A stretch of DNA of 64,000 nucleotides from NCBI RefSeq assembly GCF_000282655.1, contig NZ_AKIV01000043.1:18155-82154 (forward strand), given 5' to 3'. Source of the DNA: Polaromonas sp. CF318 (GTDB taxonomy: Bacteria > Pseudomonadota > Gammaproteobacteria > Burkholderiales > Burkholderiaceae_C). The position numbers were made by a program, and so were the translations under genes. This document shows positions 25,833 through 38,592 of the stretch, in pieces; positions within the stretch are counted from its first letter, which is position 1; each line of letters begins with the position of its first letter. The notes beneath the pieces are model-generated. The model was not told the DNA's origin and ran no database searches. It saw only the letters and a list, made by a program, of their open reading frames with translations.

Positions 25833-27472
25833 TGGGCGCGCCGCTGCTTGACGTCCAGAACCTGCGGATCTCGTTTGCGGGCAAATCCGTGGTCCATGGC
25901 ATTGATTTCTCCATCGCCCCCGGCGAAAAGCTGGCGCTGGTGGGCGAGTCCGGCTCGGGCAAGACCGTGACCGCGCTCAGCCTGTTGAGGCTGGCGCAGA
26001 ATGCCGCGGTGAGCGGGAAAGCCGTTTTCGCCGGTGTGGATGCGGCCGAACGCACGGCCAGCGGGGCGCCGCCCAAGGCTCCCGTCGATTTGCTGTCCCT
26101 GCCGGAGTCCTCCCTGCGTGGGATTCGCGGCCGCGACATCGCCATGATCTTCCAGGAGCCCATGACGGCGCTCAACCCGCTCTACAGCGTGGGCGACCAG
26201 ATTGCCGAAGTGCTGGAACTCCACAAAAGCCTGTCCCGCGCCGAAGCCATGCAAGGCGCCATCCAGCTGCTGGCCGACACCGGCATTCCCGAGCCCGCGC
26301 GCCGCGCCATGGCTTTTCCGCACCAGCTCTCGGGCGGGCAGCGGCAGCGGGCCATGATCGCCATGGCGCTCGCCTGCCAACCCGGGCTGCTGCTGGCCGA
26401 CGAGCCCACCACGGCGCTGGACGTCACCCTGCGCGGCCAGATCCTGGACCTGCTGGGCGATCTGCAGCAGCGCAACGGCATGGCCGTGCTGCTGATCACC
26501 CACGACCTCAATCTGGTGCGCAGGTTCGCCGACCGGGTCGCGGTGATGGAAAACGGCCGCATCGTGGAGCAGGGTGTCGTGGCCGAGGTCTTCGCCCGGC
26601 CGCAGCACCCCTATACCCGCAAGCTGATCGACAGCAAGCCGCGGCGCGACGGGCTGGCGGCGGCCAGTGCCGCGGCGGATGCCGCCATCACGATGAAGGC
26701 CCAAGGGCTGCGCGTGAGCTATCCGGTGCCGCTTCCCGGCATACGAGGTTGGTTCCGACGCGGTGAGTTTGTGGCGGTGAAAGAAGCCAGCTTCCAGATT
26801 CCGGCCGGCAGAACCTTGGGCGTGATTGGCGAGTCGGGCTCCGGCAAGTCCACCCTGGCGCTGGCCAGCTTGGGGCTGCTGCCCTTCTCAGGGCAGTTGC
26901 AGGCGGCCGGCCAGGTATGGGGCCGCGAGGCCGCGCGTGACAAAACCATGCGCCGCGCGGTCCAGGTGGTGTTCCAGGATCCGTTTTCCTCGCTGTCGCC
27001 GCGCATGAGCGTCGAAGCCATCGTGGAGGAGGGCCTGCGTGTGCACGAGCCCGATCTGGCGCCTTCCGTCCGGCGCGAGCGGGCCATACAGGCGCTGGCC
27101 GATGTCGGCATGACCGAAGCCCAGTTTCCGGGCCTGCTGCAGCGTTACCCGCACGAGTTTTCGGGCGGACAGCGCCAGCGCCTGGCGATTGCCCGGGCGC
27201 TCATCATCAACCCCAGCCTGCTGGTGCTGGACGAACCGACCAGCGCACTGGACGTGACCATCCAGAAGCAGGTGCTGGGCCTGCTGCAAAAACTCCAGCG
27301 CGAGCGCAGCCTCAGCTATTTGCTGATCACGCACGACGTGGACGTGATACGCGCCATGGCGCATGAGGTCATGGTGATGAAGGACGGCGATGTGCTGGAA
27401 TCCGGCTCGCTCAGCGAGGTGCTGGATTCGCCGCGTCATCCCTATACGCGTGTACTTGTGACGGCCGCATAA
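25832..27472 (+). CDS. yejF: Peptide ABC transporter ATP-binding protein YejF (two NBDs)
   Basis: 546 residues with two complete nucleotide-binding domains in one chain. Each has Walker A (GESGSGKTVTAL near residue 40; GESGSGKSTLAL near residue 330), a signature LSGGQRQR or FSGGQRQR, Walker B (LLLADEP, LLVLDEP) and an H-loop (THD). This fused layout is the YejF mark, in contrast to separate OppD and OppF. It energises the YejB-YejE channel. The start is the ATG in the TGATG junction with yejE. The frame stays open far upstream but only over yejE. Confidence 0.95.
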   Translation: MGAPLLDVQNLRISFAGKSVVHGIDFSIAPGEKLALVGESGSGKTVTALSLLRLAQNAAVSGKAVFAGVDAAERTASGAPPKAPVDLLSLPESSLRGIRGRDIAMIFQEPMTALNPLYSVGDQIAEVLELHKSLSRAEAMQGAIQLLADTGIPEPARRAMAFPHQLSGGQRQRAMIAMALACQPGLLLADEPTTALDVTLRGQILDLLGDLQQRNGMAVLLITHDLNLVRRFADRVAVMENGRIVEQGVVAEVFARPQHPYTRKLIDSKPRRDGLAAASAAADAAITMKAQGLRVSYPVPLPGIRGWFRRGEFVAVKEASFQIPAGRTLGVIGESGSGKSTLALASLGLLPFSGQLQAAGQVWGREAARDKTMRRAVQVVFQDPFSSLSPRMSVEAIVEEGLRVHEPDLAPSVRRERAIQALADVGMTEAQFPGLLQRYPHEFSGGQRQRLAIARALIINPSLLVLDEPTSALDVTIQKQVLGLLQKLQRERSLSYLLITHDVDVIRAMAHEVMVMKDGDVLESGSLSEVLDSPRHPYTRVLVTAA

Positions 27473-27716
27473 GACCGTCAGTCTTCAAGTCTTACTTCAA
27501 ATTATCAAAAAATCCCTATGATTTCATTGGAGATTTTGATGTTGACCTGTGGGCGTCGTTGAAAAACAATGTGCGGCGCCCATCTTTGTTGCTACCGGTC
27601 CCGCCACAAGCTGGCGATCAATGAATGACGGTGTGATGGCTTGACAAAAAGGGTTAGGGCGGGCTGCTCCCGCCGGAGTTTTTAGCGGCGACTCTCGTTT
27701 CAGGCACGGAAATTGT
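27473..27716. other. Intergenic region between yejF and the rimP promoter
   Basis: About 240 bases with no supported gene. The first 70 bases are AT-rich and hold a weak bulged inverted repeat (AAAATCCC ... GGAGATTTT) that could end yejF transcription. The rest is mixed. A consensus TTGACA occurs at 27641, but no matching -10 was found. Confidence 0.5.
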
Positions 27717-27745
27717 TTGCATCGAGGGGCGCAGCGCGTTACAAT
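27717..27745 (+). promoter_or_regulatory. Sigma-70 promoter of the rimP-nusA-infB operon
   Basis: TTGCAT at 27717-27722, a 17-base spacer and TACAAT at 27740-27745. Transcription would start near 27752, just before a terminator-like hairpin in the leader. Confidence 0.65.
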
Positions 27746-27762
27746 AAGAGCTTCACGACCAA

Positions 27763-27792
27763 ATGGGCGGGTTTTCACCGCCCATTTTTTTT
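27763..27792 (+). terminator. Leader terminator (attenuator) upstream of rimP
   Basis: Stem ATGGGCGG / CCGCCCAT with a seven-base loop, followed by a run of eight Ts (27785-27792). It lies between the promoter and the rimP ATG at 27844, so it must be read through or relieved for the operon to be expressed. Readthrough control by NusA or another factor is an inference by analogy with the E. coli nusA operon. Confidence 0.75.
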
Positions 27793-27843
27793 GGGCGTTT
27801 GTTTTTGAACTATTGAACTAATAGAGCGGGTTTTAGAGACTGA

Positions 27844-28431
27844 ATGGCATTGCAAGAGACGATTGAGCAAACTGTGACGGGGCTGGGCTACGAACTGGTC
27901 GAGATCGAGCGCACCGGCGGCGGTTTGCTGCGTGTCACGATCGACATGCCTTACGTCCAGGGCGCCGAGCAGTTCATCAATGCCGAAGACTGCGAAAAAG
28001 TCACCCGCCAGCTGCAGTTTGTGCTGGAAGTCGAGGGCGTCGAGTACGCCCGGCTGGAGGTCAGCTCCCCCGGCATCGACAGGCTTTTGCGCAGCGAAAA
28101 GGATTTTGAGCGTTTTGCCGGCGAGTTGGTCGACATCACGCTGAAGGCGCCTATTGGCGTGGCGGCCAGCGCCGGCTCGACGGTGACGGCCAGCCGCAAG
28201 AAATTCCGCGGCACGCTGGAGCGTGCCGAGGCCGGCTGGCAGGTCGTCTGGAGTGACGAGCCTCCCGCCAAACCCGGCCAGAAGATTAGCAAGAAGAGGA
28301 TTCCCGCGCCGCTGCAGGCGCTGGGTTTCACGCTCGACGAGCTTCACCAGGCGCGGCTTGCGCCCGTGGTGGACTTCAAGGGCCGCAAACCCAGGCCGGC
28401 CCCCGGTGCCGCCTCCTCCACAGAGAATTAA
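27844..28431 (+). CDS. rimP: Ribosome maturation factor RimP
   Basis: 195 residues. RimP helps assemble the 30S subunit. The N-terminal domain begins MALQETIEQTVTGLGYELVEIE and holds RQLQFVLEVEGVEYARLEVSSPGIDRLL, the family signature (L-E-V-S-S-P-G-x-D-R). The C-terminal Sm-like domain contains an insertion rich in Ala and Ser (about residues 100-125), and the tail is Pro-rich, making it a little longer than the E. coli protein. It is first gene of the operon; nusA follows 33 bases later. Confidence 0.95.
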   Translation: MALQETIEQTVTGLGYELVEIERTGGGLLRVTIDMPYVQGAEQFINAEDCEKVTRQLQFVLEVEGVEYARLEVSSPGIDRLLRSEKDFERFAGELVDITLKAPIGVAASAGSTVTASRKKFRGTLERAEAGWQVVWSDEPPAKPGQKISKKRIPAPLQALGFTLDELHQARLAPVVDFKGRKPRPAPGAASSTEN

Positions 28432-28464
28432 ATTTCAAGAAATGAAGAAAGGCAGGCTTGTGAA

Positions 28465-29991
28465 ATGAATCGCGAACTGTTGATGTTGGTTGACGCCATC
28501 TCGCGTGAAAAAAATGTGGAGCGCGACGTCGTGTTCGGCGCTGTTGAGCTCGCGCTCGCCTCGGCCACCAAAAAAGTGTACGAAGGCGAAGTGGACATCC
28601 GCGTGGTGATCGACCGTGACAGCGGCAACTACGAAACCTTCCGCCGCTGGCTGGTGGTGCCGGACGAAGCCGGCCTGCAAAACCCCGAAGCCGAAGAACT
28701 GGTGAGCGATGCGCGCGACGAAATCCCCGACATCGAAGAGGGCGACTACATCGAGAAGCCGGTTGAAAGCCTGCCCATAGGCCGTATCGGCGCGCAAGCG
28801 GCCAAACAGGTCATCCTGCAGAAAATCCGCGACGCCGAGCGCGAAATGCTGCTTAACGACTTCATGTCGCGCGGCGACAAGATTTTTGTCGGTACCGTCA
28901 AGCGCATGGACAAGGGCGACATCATCGTCGAGTCCGGCCGCGTCGAGGGCCGCCTGCGCCGTGGGGACATGATCCCCAAGGAAAACCTGCGCTCCGGCGA
29001 CCGCGTCCGCGCCATGATCATGGAAGTCGACACCACCCTGCGCGGCGCGCCCATCATCCTCTCGCGCACCGCGCCCGAGTACATGATCGAGCTGTTCCGC
29101 CAGGAAGTGCCTGAGATCGAGCAGGGCCTGCTGGAGATCAAGTCCTGCGCCCGTGACCCCGGCTCGCGCGCCAAGATCGCCGTGCTCTCGCACGACAAGC
29201 GCGTCGACCCCATAGGCACCTGCGTCGGCGTGCGCGGCACCCGCGTCAACGGCGTGACCAACGAGCTCGCCGGCGAACGCGTCGACATCGTGCTCTGGAG
29301 CGAAGACCCGGCCCAGTTCGTCATCGGCGCGCTGGCCCCGGCCAATGTGTCGTCCATCGTGGTCGACGAAGAACGCCATGCCATGGACGTCGTCGTCGAC
29401 GAGGAAAACCTGGCCATCTCCATCGGCCGCGGCGGCCAGAACGTGCGCCTTGCCGCCGAGCTGACCGGCTGGAAGATCAACATCATGACGGCCGACGAGT
29501 CCGCCCAGAAGCAGGCCAGCGAAACCGACACCAGCCGCAAGCTCTTCATGGAAAAGCTCGACGTGGACGAGGAAATCGCCGACATCCTGATCTCCGAAGG
29601 CTTCACCAGCCTCGAAGAAGTGGCTTATGTGCCGCTGCAGGAAATGCTGGAGATCGAATCCTTTGACGAAGACACCGTCAATGAGCTGCGCACGCGCGCC
29701 AAAGACGCGCTGCTGACGATGGAAATCGCCAAGGAAGAAAATGCCGAAGGCGTTTCGCAGAACCTGCGCGACGTCCAAGGCCTCACGCCAGAGCTGATCG
29801 CCAAACTCACGGAAGCGGGCATCACCACCCGCGACGACCTGGCCGACCTGGCTGTGGACGAACTCACCGATATCACCGGCCAGTCTGCGGACGAGGCCAA
29901 AGCCCTGATCATGACCGCTCGCGCGCATTGGTTTACCGATGAGCCCGCTGCCGCTGACACCCCTGCACCCGCAGCGGCCCAAGAGCAATGA
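28465..29991 (+). CDS. nusA: Transcription termination/antitermination factor NusA
   Basis: 508 residues in normal order: N-terminal RNA polymerase-binding domain ([19 protein letters not shown]), S1 domain (about residues 133-200), two KH domains (about 230-345, with [18 protein letters not shown]), then two C-terminal acidic repeats (about 365-495), which contact the polymerase alpha subunit. It modulates pausing, Rho-dependent termination and rRNA antitermination. It is in the universal rimP-nusA-infB order. Autoregulation through the leader hairpin upstream of rimP is plausible. Confidence 0.97.
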   Translation: MNRELLMLVDAISREKNVERDVVFGAVELALASATKKVYEGEVDIRVVIDRDSGNYETFRRWLVVPDEAGLQNPEAEELVSDARDEIPDIEEGDYIEKPVESLPIGRIGAQAAKQVILQKIRDAEREMLLNDFMSRGDKIFVGTVKRMDKGDIIVESGRVEGRLRRGDMIPKENLRSGDRVRAMIMEVDTTLRGAPIILSRTAPEYMIELFRQEVPEIEQGLLEIKSCARDPGSRAKIAVLSHDKRVDPIGTCVGVRGTRVNGVTNELAGERVDIVLWSEDPAQFVIGALAPANVSSIVVDEERHAMDVVVDEENLAISIGRGGQNVRLAAELTGWKINIMTADESAQKQASETDTSRKLFMEKLDVDEEIADILISEGFTSLEEVAYVPLQEMLEIESFDEDTVNELRTRAKDALLTMEIAKEENAEGVSQNLRDVQGLTPELIAKLTEAGITTRDDLADLAVDELTDITGQSADEAKALIMTARAHWFTDEPAAADTPAPAAAQEQ

Positions 29992-30019
29992 TCATGAAAG
30001 GCCTGCAGGAAAAAAACAT

Positions 30020-32920
<2,901 letters not shown>

Positions 32921-32989
32921 AACGGACCGGCCTGCCGCATTCCCGCGGCGGGCTTTCCAGACAAGACAAGATTCCGCTCCATTCACTCC

Positions 32990-33358
32990 ATGCGTAAAAA
33001 GTCATCCACCCCCAACCGCGGCTTTCGTGTCGCCGATCAGATCCAGCGCGACCTGACGGAGCTGATCGCGCGCGAGCTGAAGGACCCGCGGGTCGGGATG
33101 GTGACCATCCAGGCCGTCGAGGTGACGGCCGACTACGCGCACGCCAAGGTGTTCTTCAGCGTGCTCGTCGGCGACCCGAAGGAGTGCGAGGAAGCGCTCA
33201 ACCAGGCCGCCGGCTTCCTGCGCAACGGCCTGTTCAAGCGCCTGATGACGCACACGGTGCCGACCCTGCATTTCCACTTCGACCGCACCACCGAGCGTGC
33301 GGCCGACATGAACGCCTTGATTGCCAAGGCGGTCTCTTCCCGCGCGCACGACGACTGA
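32990..33358 (+). CDS. rbfA: Ribosome-binding factor A
   Basis: 122 residues, the usual length. RbfA is a KH-like protein that binds the 5' helix of 16S rRNA and completes 30S maturation. It begins with [27 protein letters not shown] and ends with [18 protein letters not shown], both highly conserved. Position between infB and truB is the standard order. Confidence 0.96.
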   Translation: MRKKSSTPNRGFRVADQIQRDLTELIARELKDPRVGMVTIQAVEVTADYAHAKVFFSVLVGDPKECEEALNQAAGFLRNGLFKRLMTHTVPTLHFHFDRTTERAADMNALIAKAVSSRAHDD

Positions 33359-33379
33359 GTTCGCGCCGTTCCCCTTGAT

Positions 33380-33441
33380 GACAGGTTCAGGGACAACGGC
33401 GCCAACGAAGCGCCGGGCTTGTCCCGTGCGCCGAGCCTGTC
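33380..33441. repeat. Imperfect inverted repeat in the truB leader
   Basis: Outer arms GACAGGTTC and GAGCCTGTC (one mismatch), with inner partial pairing GGGACAA / TTGTCCC and GGCGC / GCGCC. It begins with the 13-mer shared with 16462. The fold ends eight bases before the truB ATG, so in RNA it would sit on or next to the ribosome site. Confidence 0.65.
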
Positions 33442-33448
33442 GGAACTT

Positions 33449-34489
33449 ATGACGCAAACTTCTTCTCATCGCCAGAAAATCCAGCGACGTCCCGTGCACG
33501 GCGTGCTGCTGCTCGACAAGCCGCTGGGCCTGTCGAGCAACCAGGCCTTGCAGAAGGCCAAATGGCTGCTGCGCGCGGACAAGGCCGGCCACACCGGCAC
33601 GCTGGATCCGCTGGCCACCGGCGTGCTGCCGCTGTGCTTTGGCGCGGCCACCAAGTTCAGCCAGATCCAGCTCGATGCCGACAAGACCTACGAGGCCGTC
33701 CTGCTGCTGGGCAAAAAAACCAGTACGGCCGACGCCGAAGGCGAGGTCATCGAAACCCGGCCCGTGCCCGAGATCACGCCGGCCCTGCTGCAAGGCCTGA
33801 CGGCGCGCTTCACCGGCCCTCTGGCGCAGGTGCCGCCCATGTATTCGGCGCTCAAGAAAGACGGCAAGGCCCTCTATGAGTACGCCCGCAAGGGCCAGGA
33901 AGTCGAGCGCGAAGCCCGCCACATCACCATTTTCAAACTGGAAATGGCGCAGGTCCACGACGAACGCGCGCCGGCCGCCATCAAAATCACCGTGACCTGC
34001 AGCAAGGGCACTTACATCCGCACGCTGGGCGAAGACATCGGCGAGGCCATAGGCTGCGGTGCCCACCTGGGCTCGCTCCGGCGGCTGGAGACCGGCGGCT
34101 ACACCACGCAGCAGTGCGTGAGCCTGCCGGCGCTGGAAGCCATGACCGAGCCCGAGCGCGAAGCCTGCCTGCTGCCGGCCCAGTCCCTGGTCTCAGCGTA
34201 TCCGTCTGTCACATTGGACGCCGACAATGCGGGGCGGTTTTTAAGCGGGCTGCGCCGCCGGGGCGAGCCTGGCCAATGGGGTGCCGACGCGCCGCTGGTG
34301 CAGGTCTACGGTCCCGCGGCGGGGCAGGGCGGCGACGCCCCGGCCTTTCTGGGCTCGGCCCACATCACGGCGGACGAGTTGATTCCGCAGCGCCTGCTGA
34401 GCCCGATCGAGATCCAGGACATCCTGGCAGCCGCACAGAGTTCCGGCCATGCCGCACCCGCGAGTGCGGCGGCCCTTGTTCACCATTAA
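33449..34489 (+). CDS. truB: tRNA pseudouridine(55) synthase TruB
   Basis: 346 residues. TruB makes pseudouridine 55 in the T loop of tRNAs. The catalytic Asp is in [17 protein letters not shown] (near residue 50). The [13 protein letters not shown] motif is the second family signature. An extended C-terminal region (about residues 250-346) with Ala-rich tail resembles other Burkholderiales. The start is the ATG at 33449 ([21 protein letters not shown]) preceded by CGGAA; an alternative upstream frame start crosses the inverted repeat and was not used. Confidence 0.95.
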   Translation: MTQTSSHRQKIQRRPVHGVLLLDKPLGLSSNQALQKAKWLLRADKAGHTGTLDPLATGVLPLCFGAATKFSQIQLDADKTYEAVLLLGKKTSTADAEGEVIETRPVPEITPALLQGLTARFTGPLAQVPPMYSALKKDGKALYEYARKGQEVEREARHITIFKLEMAQVHDERAPAAIKITVTCSKGTYIRTLGEDIGEAIGCGAHLGSLRRLETGGYTTQQCVSLPALEAMTEPEREACLLPAQSLVSAYPSVTLDADNAGRFLSGLRRRGEPGQWGADAPLVQVYGPAAGQGGDAPAFLGSAHITADELIPQRLLSPIEIQDILAAAQSSGHAAPASAAALVHH

Positions 34490-34490
34490 A

Positions 34491-34519
34491 AGTTTTGACA
34501 GTTTTTGCCAGTTTTTGAC
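34491..34519 (+). repeat. Three tandem 10-base units upstream of typA
   Basis: AGTTTTGAC, AGTTTTTGCC and AGTTTTTGAC follow each other directly, starting two bases after the truB stop. The first joins into TTGACA (34495-34500), a perfect -35 hexamer, but no well spaced -10 was found. Confidence 0.6.
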
Positions 34520-34545
34520 GTTTTAAAGTTCCCAGAAAGCCAACC

Positions 34546-36372
34546 ATGAGCCACAAACAGATCCGCAATATCGCCATCATCGCCCACGTTGACCATGGCA
34601 AAACCACCATGGTCGACCAGTTGCTGCGCCAGTCCGGCACCTTCGCCGAACACGAAAAAGTGGTCGACACCGTGATGGACAACAATGCCATCGAAAAAGA
34701 ACGCGGTATCACCATCCTGGCCAAGAACTGCGCCGTGACCTGGGAAGGCACGCACATCAACATCGTCGACACTCCGGGCCACGCCGACTTCGGCGGTGAA
34801 GTCGAGCGCGCGCTGTCCATGGTCGACGGCGTGGTGCTGCTGATCGACGCGCAGGAAGGCCCCATGCCGCAGACGCGCTTCGTGACCAAGAAGGCGCTGG
34901 CCCTGGGCTTGAAGCCCATCGTCGTGGTCAACAAGGTCGACAAGCCGGGCGCCAACCCCGACAAGGTGGTCAACGCCGCCTTCGACCTGTTCGACAAGCT
35001 GGGCGCGACCGACGAGCAACTGGACTTCCCCGTGGTTTACGCCTCCGGCATCAACGGCTGGTCCTCGCTCGAGGAAGGCCCTCCCAACGAGCAGTGGGGC
35101 CCCGACATGTCGGCCCTGTTCAACACCATCCTCAAGCACGTGCCGTCACAGAAGGGCGACCCGGCGGCGCCGCTGCAGCTGCAGATTTCCGCGCTCGACT
35201 TCTCGACCTTCGTCGGCCGCATCGGCGTGGGCCGCATCAGCCAGGGCACCATCAAGCCCATGATGGACGTGGTCGTCACGGAAGGCCCGGACGGCAAGGC
35301 CATCAAGGGCCGCATCAACCAGGTCCTGACCTTCCAGGGCCTGGAGCGCGTGCAGGCCACCGAAGCCGGCCCCGGCGAGATCGTGCTGATCAACGGTATT
35401 GCCGACATCGGCATCGGCGTGACCATCACCGACCCGGTCAACCCCGCGCCGCTGCCCATGCTCAAGGTCGACGAACCGACCCTGACCATGAACTTCTGCG
35501 TCAACACCAGCCCGCTGGCCGGCCGCGAAGGGAAGTACGTCACCAGCCGCCAGATCTGGGACCGCCTGCAGAAAGAGCTGCAACACAACGTGGCCCTGCG
35601 CGTCAAGGAAACCGACGAAGAAGGCATTTTTGAAGTCATGGGCCGCGGCGAGCTGCACCTGACCATCCTGCTGGAAAACATGCGCCGCGAGGGCTATGAA
35701 CTGGCCGTCTCCAAGCCGCGCGTGGTGTTCAAGGACGTCAACGGCGAGAAACACGAGCCTATCGAGCTGGTCACCGCCGACATCGAAGACCAGCACCAGG
35801 GCGGCGTGATGCAGGCCCTGGGCGAGCGCAAGGGCGAACTGGTGAACATGGAACCGGACGGCCGCGGCCGTGTGCGCCTCGAGTACCGCATCCCGGCACG
35901 CGGCCTGATCGGTTTCACCAACGAGTTCCTGAACCTGACGCGCGGCTCGGGCCTGATCTCCAACATCTTCGACAGCTACGAGCCGCACAAGGGCGACATC
36001 GGCGGCCGCAAGAACGGCGTGCTGATTTCCATGGACGACGGTGAAATCTTCACCTACGCCCTGGGCAAGCTGGACGACCGCGGCCGCATGTTCGTGCGCG
36101 CCAACGACCCGGTGTACGAAGGCATGATCGTCGGCATCCACAGCCGCGACAACGACCTGGTGGTCAACGCCACGCGCACCAAGCAGCTGACCAACTTCCG
36201 CGTCAGCGGCAAGGAAGACGCGATCAAGATCACGCCGCCGATTGAATGCACGCTGGAATACGGCGTGGAATTCATCGAGGACGACGAGCTGGTTGAAATC
36301 ACGCCCAAGTCCATCCGCCTGCGCAAGCGCCACCTGAAAGAAAGCGACCGCAAGCGCGCCGGCAGGTCTTGA
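34546..36372 (+). CDS. typA: Ribosome-associated GTPase TypA/BipA
   Basis: 608 residues. Translational GTPase of the EF-G/LepA class that binds 70S ribosomes and helps growth under stress and 50S assembly. G1 is AHVDHGKTT (about residues 12-20), then RGITI (switch I), [14 protein letters not shown] (G3) and NKVDKPG (G4). Later domains include the C-terminal BipA-specific part with [19 protein letters not shown] 56-base gap with tandem AGTTTTTGAC units separates it from truB. Confidence 0.97.
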   Translation: MSHKQIRNIAIIAHVDHGKTTMVDQLLRQSGTFAEHEKVVDTVMDNNAIEKERGITILAKNCAVTWEGTHINIVDTPGHADFGGEVERALSMVDGVVLLIDAQEGPMPQTRFVTKKALALGLKPIVVVNKVDKPGANPDKVVNAAFDLFDKLGATDEQLDFPVVYASGINGWSSLEEGPPNEQWGPDMSALFNTILKHVPSQKGDPAAPLQLQISALDFSTFVGRIGVGRISQGTIKPMMDVVVTEGPDGKAIKGRINQVLTFQGLERVQATEAGPGEIVLINGIADIGIGVTITDPVNPAPLPMLKVDEPTLTMNFCVNTSPLAGREGKYVTSRQIWDRLQKELQHNVALRVKETDEEGIFEVMGRGELHLTILLENMRREGYELAVSKPRVVFKDVNGEKHEPIELVTADIEDQHQGGVMQALGERKGELVNMEPDGRGRVRLEYRIPARGLIGFTNEFLNLTRGSGLISNIFDSYEPHKGDIGGRKNGVLISMDDGEIFTYALGKLDDRGRMFVRANDPVYEGMIVGIHSRDNDLVVNATRTKQLTNFRVSGKEDAIKITPPIECTLEYGVEFIEDDELVEITPKSIRLRKRHLKESDRKRAGRS

Positions 36373-36500
36373 TGCCCCCACGGTGAGCAGAGCCTCCACG
36401 TTCGCTCACTGCGTGTAGCTCTCTGCCCCCGAGGGGGCCGCTGCGCCTGCGGCCCGGCAAAGCCGGTTCCGCGGCCCCTGCTGGTAACGGAGGAGCGCGC
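36373..36500. repeat. Comamonadaceae-style GC-rich extragenic repeat
   Basis: Contains several short palindromes (GCCCCCGAGGGGGC, GCCGCTGCGCCTGCGGC) and GTTCGCTCACTGCGTG-like segments. I recognise this composite pattern as a common intergenic repeat of Acidovorax, Polaromonas and Variovorax genomes. It directly follows the typA stop. Confidence 0.55.
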
Positions 36501-36510
36501 TTGAAAACCA

Positions 36511-36545
36511 GGCCGCTGTGTGTGCAAGCTCCAGCGGCCTTTTAT
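36511..36545 (+). terminator. Putative terminator after typA
   Basis: Stem AGGCCGCT / AGCGGCCT with a 15-base loop and then TTTT. The long loop makes it weaker than the others in the window. Confidence 0.55.
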
Positions 36546-36578
36546 GTTTGCCTAGCAGCCTGAAATGATTGCAAGCCC

Positions 36579-37454
36579 ATGAAACTCACGCATTCCCGCG
36601 CCGTTTTCCTGATGATCCTGGTGACCATGATGTGGTCCATCGCCGGTGTGGTGACCCGCCACCTGGAGTCGGCCCGCAGCTTTGAAGTCACCTTCTGGCG
36701 CAGCTTTTTCACGGTGGTGTCGCTGCTGGTCATCCTGCCGTTTTTCCAGGGCAGGGCGGTGTTTAGCAAGATCCGCAACGGCGGCTTGGCCTTCTGGCTG
36801 TCGGGTGTCTGCTGGAGCATGATGTTCACCGCCTTCATGGTCGCGCTCACGCTGACCACCGTGGCCAACGTGCTGGTGACCATGGCGGTCAGCCCCTTCA
36901 TCACGGCCTTGCTGGCCCGCGCCTTCATCGGCCACAAGATTCCGGCACGCACCTGGCTGGCGATTGCCATGGCTGGCGCCGGCATTGCCTGGATGTACGG
37001 CGGCCAGATGGACCTTTCCAGCCACATCGGCGGAACCCTGGTGGCTCTGATGGTGCCGCTGGCCAGCGCCAGCAACTGGACGGTGGTGCAGCACAGCCGC
37101 GCCCACGGCAAGAATGTCGACCTGGTGCCCGCGGTACTGCTGGGCGCGGTGATTTCTACGCTGGCGACCTTGCCGCTGTCGCTGCCGTTTTCCGCCACGG
37201 CGCATGACGTCGGCCTGCTGGCGCTGCTGGGCCTGGTGCAACTGGCCATTCCCTGCGTGCTGTCGGTGATGTGCGCCGGCGTGCTCAAGGCGCCGGAAGT
37301 CGCCTTGCTGGCGCTGCTGGAAGTGATTTTCGGGATCCTGCTGGCCTGGTTCGGCGCGGGCGAGGTGCCCGGCGCCAGCGTGCTGACGGGCGGTGCGCTG
37401 GTCATAGGCGCGCTGGTGGTCAATGAACTGATTGGATGGAGGCAGCGGGCATGA
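36579..37454 (+). CDS. EamA/DMT family transporter
   Basis: 291 residues with about ten membrane helices in two EamA repeats. It starts MKLTHSRAVFLMILVTMMWSIAGVVTRHLESA, where WSIAGVV is the usual helix-1 motif of drug/metabolite exporters, and later has ASNWTVVQH and LLALLEVIFGILLAWFGAGE, the helix 9 signature. Substrates of this group are amino acids, nucleosides or metabolites and cannot be read here. The stop overlaps the next gene by four bases, so the two are probably co-transcribed. Confidence 0.9.
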   Translation: MKLTHSRAVFLMILVTMMWSIAGVVTRHLESARSFEVTFWRSFFTVVSLLVILPFFQGRAVFSKIRNGGLAFWLSGVCWSMMFTAFMVALTLTTVANVLVTMAVSPFITALLARAFIGHKIPARTWLAIAMAGAGIAWMYGGQMDLSSHIGGTLVALMVPLASASNWTVVQHSRAHGKNVDLVPAVLLGAVISTLATLPLSLPFSATAHDVGLLALLGLVQLAIPCVLSVMCAGVLKAPEVALLALLEVIFGILLAWFGAGEVPGASVLTGGALVIGALVVNELIGWRQRA

Positions 37455-38578
37455 GCGGCATGAACACGGAGACGAGGACCGAGGTGCTGCTCGAGCGCCG
37501 CGGCGGCGCCGGGCTCATCACCCTGAACCGCCCCAAGGCGCTCAATGCGCTGTCCCTGGGCATGATTCGGGCCTTATCCGCCGCCTTGCTGGCCTGGCGC
37601 GACGACCCGGCGGTCCATGTCGTGGCCATACGCGGCAGCAACAAAAAAGGCCAGCCCGGCACACCGCAGAGCCTGTTCGGCGGCTTTTGCGCGGGTGGTG
37701 ACATTCGCTTTTTCCACCAGGCGGTGTTCGCGGGGGATTCCGCGCTGGAGGATTTCTTCACCGAGGAGTACGCCCTCAACCACCTGATCCATACCTACCC
37801 CAAGCCTTACGTCGCCTTCATGGACGGTGTGGTCATGGGCGGCGGGATGGGAATCAGCCAAGGGGCTCGCGTGCGCATCGTGACCGAGCACACCAAGATG
37901 GCCATGCCGGAAACCAATATCGGCCTGTTTCCCGATGTGGGCGGCGGTTATTTCCTGGGCCGCTGCCCCGGCCACGCCGGCGAATACCTCGCGCTGACGG
38001 GTGATGTCATTGGCGCGGAGGAGGCGATGGACTACGGCCTGGCCGACATCCAGGTCGAGGCGGCCCGCCTGCCTGAACTGTGGGAAGCGCTGGGCGACCA
38101 GGCCTTTGCTTCGGCCGCGGACGCCCAGGCATGGATAGCGGCGCAGTGGACAGTGGGCCGTACCCGCCAGCCCAAGGCCGACAGCCGGATCGACGGCTAT
38201 TTTTCCCTGCAGCGGGTGAAACATATCGTCGACGCGCTGGAAGCCTCGCCGGATCCATGGGCGGCTAAAACCGCCGCGACCTTGCGCAAACGCTCGCCGT
38301 TGATGCTGCACGTCACGCTGGAGCAGATCCGCCGCGCGCGCGGCATGGGCCTGGCCGACGACCTGCGCATGGAGCGCGACATGGTGCACCACTGCTTTCA
38401 CCTGCGCCCAGGCGCAGCCGGCGAGACCGTCGAAGGCATACGCGCGCTGGCGATTGACAAGGACTACAAGCCGCAATGGAACCCGGCGCGCATCGAAGAC
38501 GTCAAGCCTGGCATGGCGGATGCGTTTTTTGCCAGCCCCTGGATGCCTGAAACGCATCCCCTGCGCGGGCTGAAGTAA
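37451..38578 (+). CDS. Enoyl-CoA hydratase/isomerase family, 3-hydroxyisobutyryl-CoA hydrolase type
   Basis: 375 residues, crotonase fold. The size and the phrases FGGFCAGGDIRF (oxyanion hole) and MPETNIGLFPDVGGGYFLGR (catalytic Glu and following Asp) match HIBCH rather than simple enoyl-CoA hydratase. HIBCH frees 3-hydroxyisobutyrate from its CoA ester in valine breakdown. The start is the ATG at 37451, with GGAGG eight bases upstream, overlapping the transporter stop. No other valine genes are near, so the pathway role is inferred from sequence only. Confidence 0.88.
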   Translation: MSGMNTETRTEVLLERRGGAGLITLNRPKALNALSLGMIRALSAALLAWRDDPAVHVVAIRGSNKKGQPGTPQSLFGGFCAGGDIRFFHQAVFAGDSALEDFFTEEYALNHLIHTYPKPYVAFMDGVVMGGGMGISQGARVRIVTEHTKMAMPETNIGLFPDVGGGYFLGRCPGHAGEYLALTGDVIGAEEAMDYGLADIQVEAARLPELWEALGDQAFASAADAQAWIAAQWTVGRTRQPKADSRIDGYFSLQRVKHIVDALEASPDPWAAKTAATLRKRSPLMLHVTLEQIRRARGMGLADDLRMERDMVHHCFHLRPGAAGETVEGIRALAIDKDYKPQWNPARIEDVKPGMADAFFASPWMPETHPLRGLK

Positions 38579-38592
38579 GAGAGCCCGCAGGC

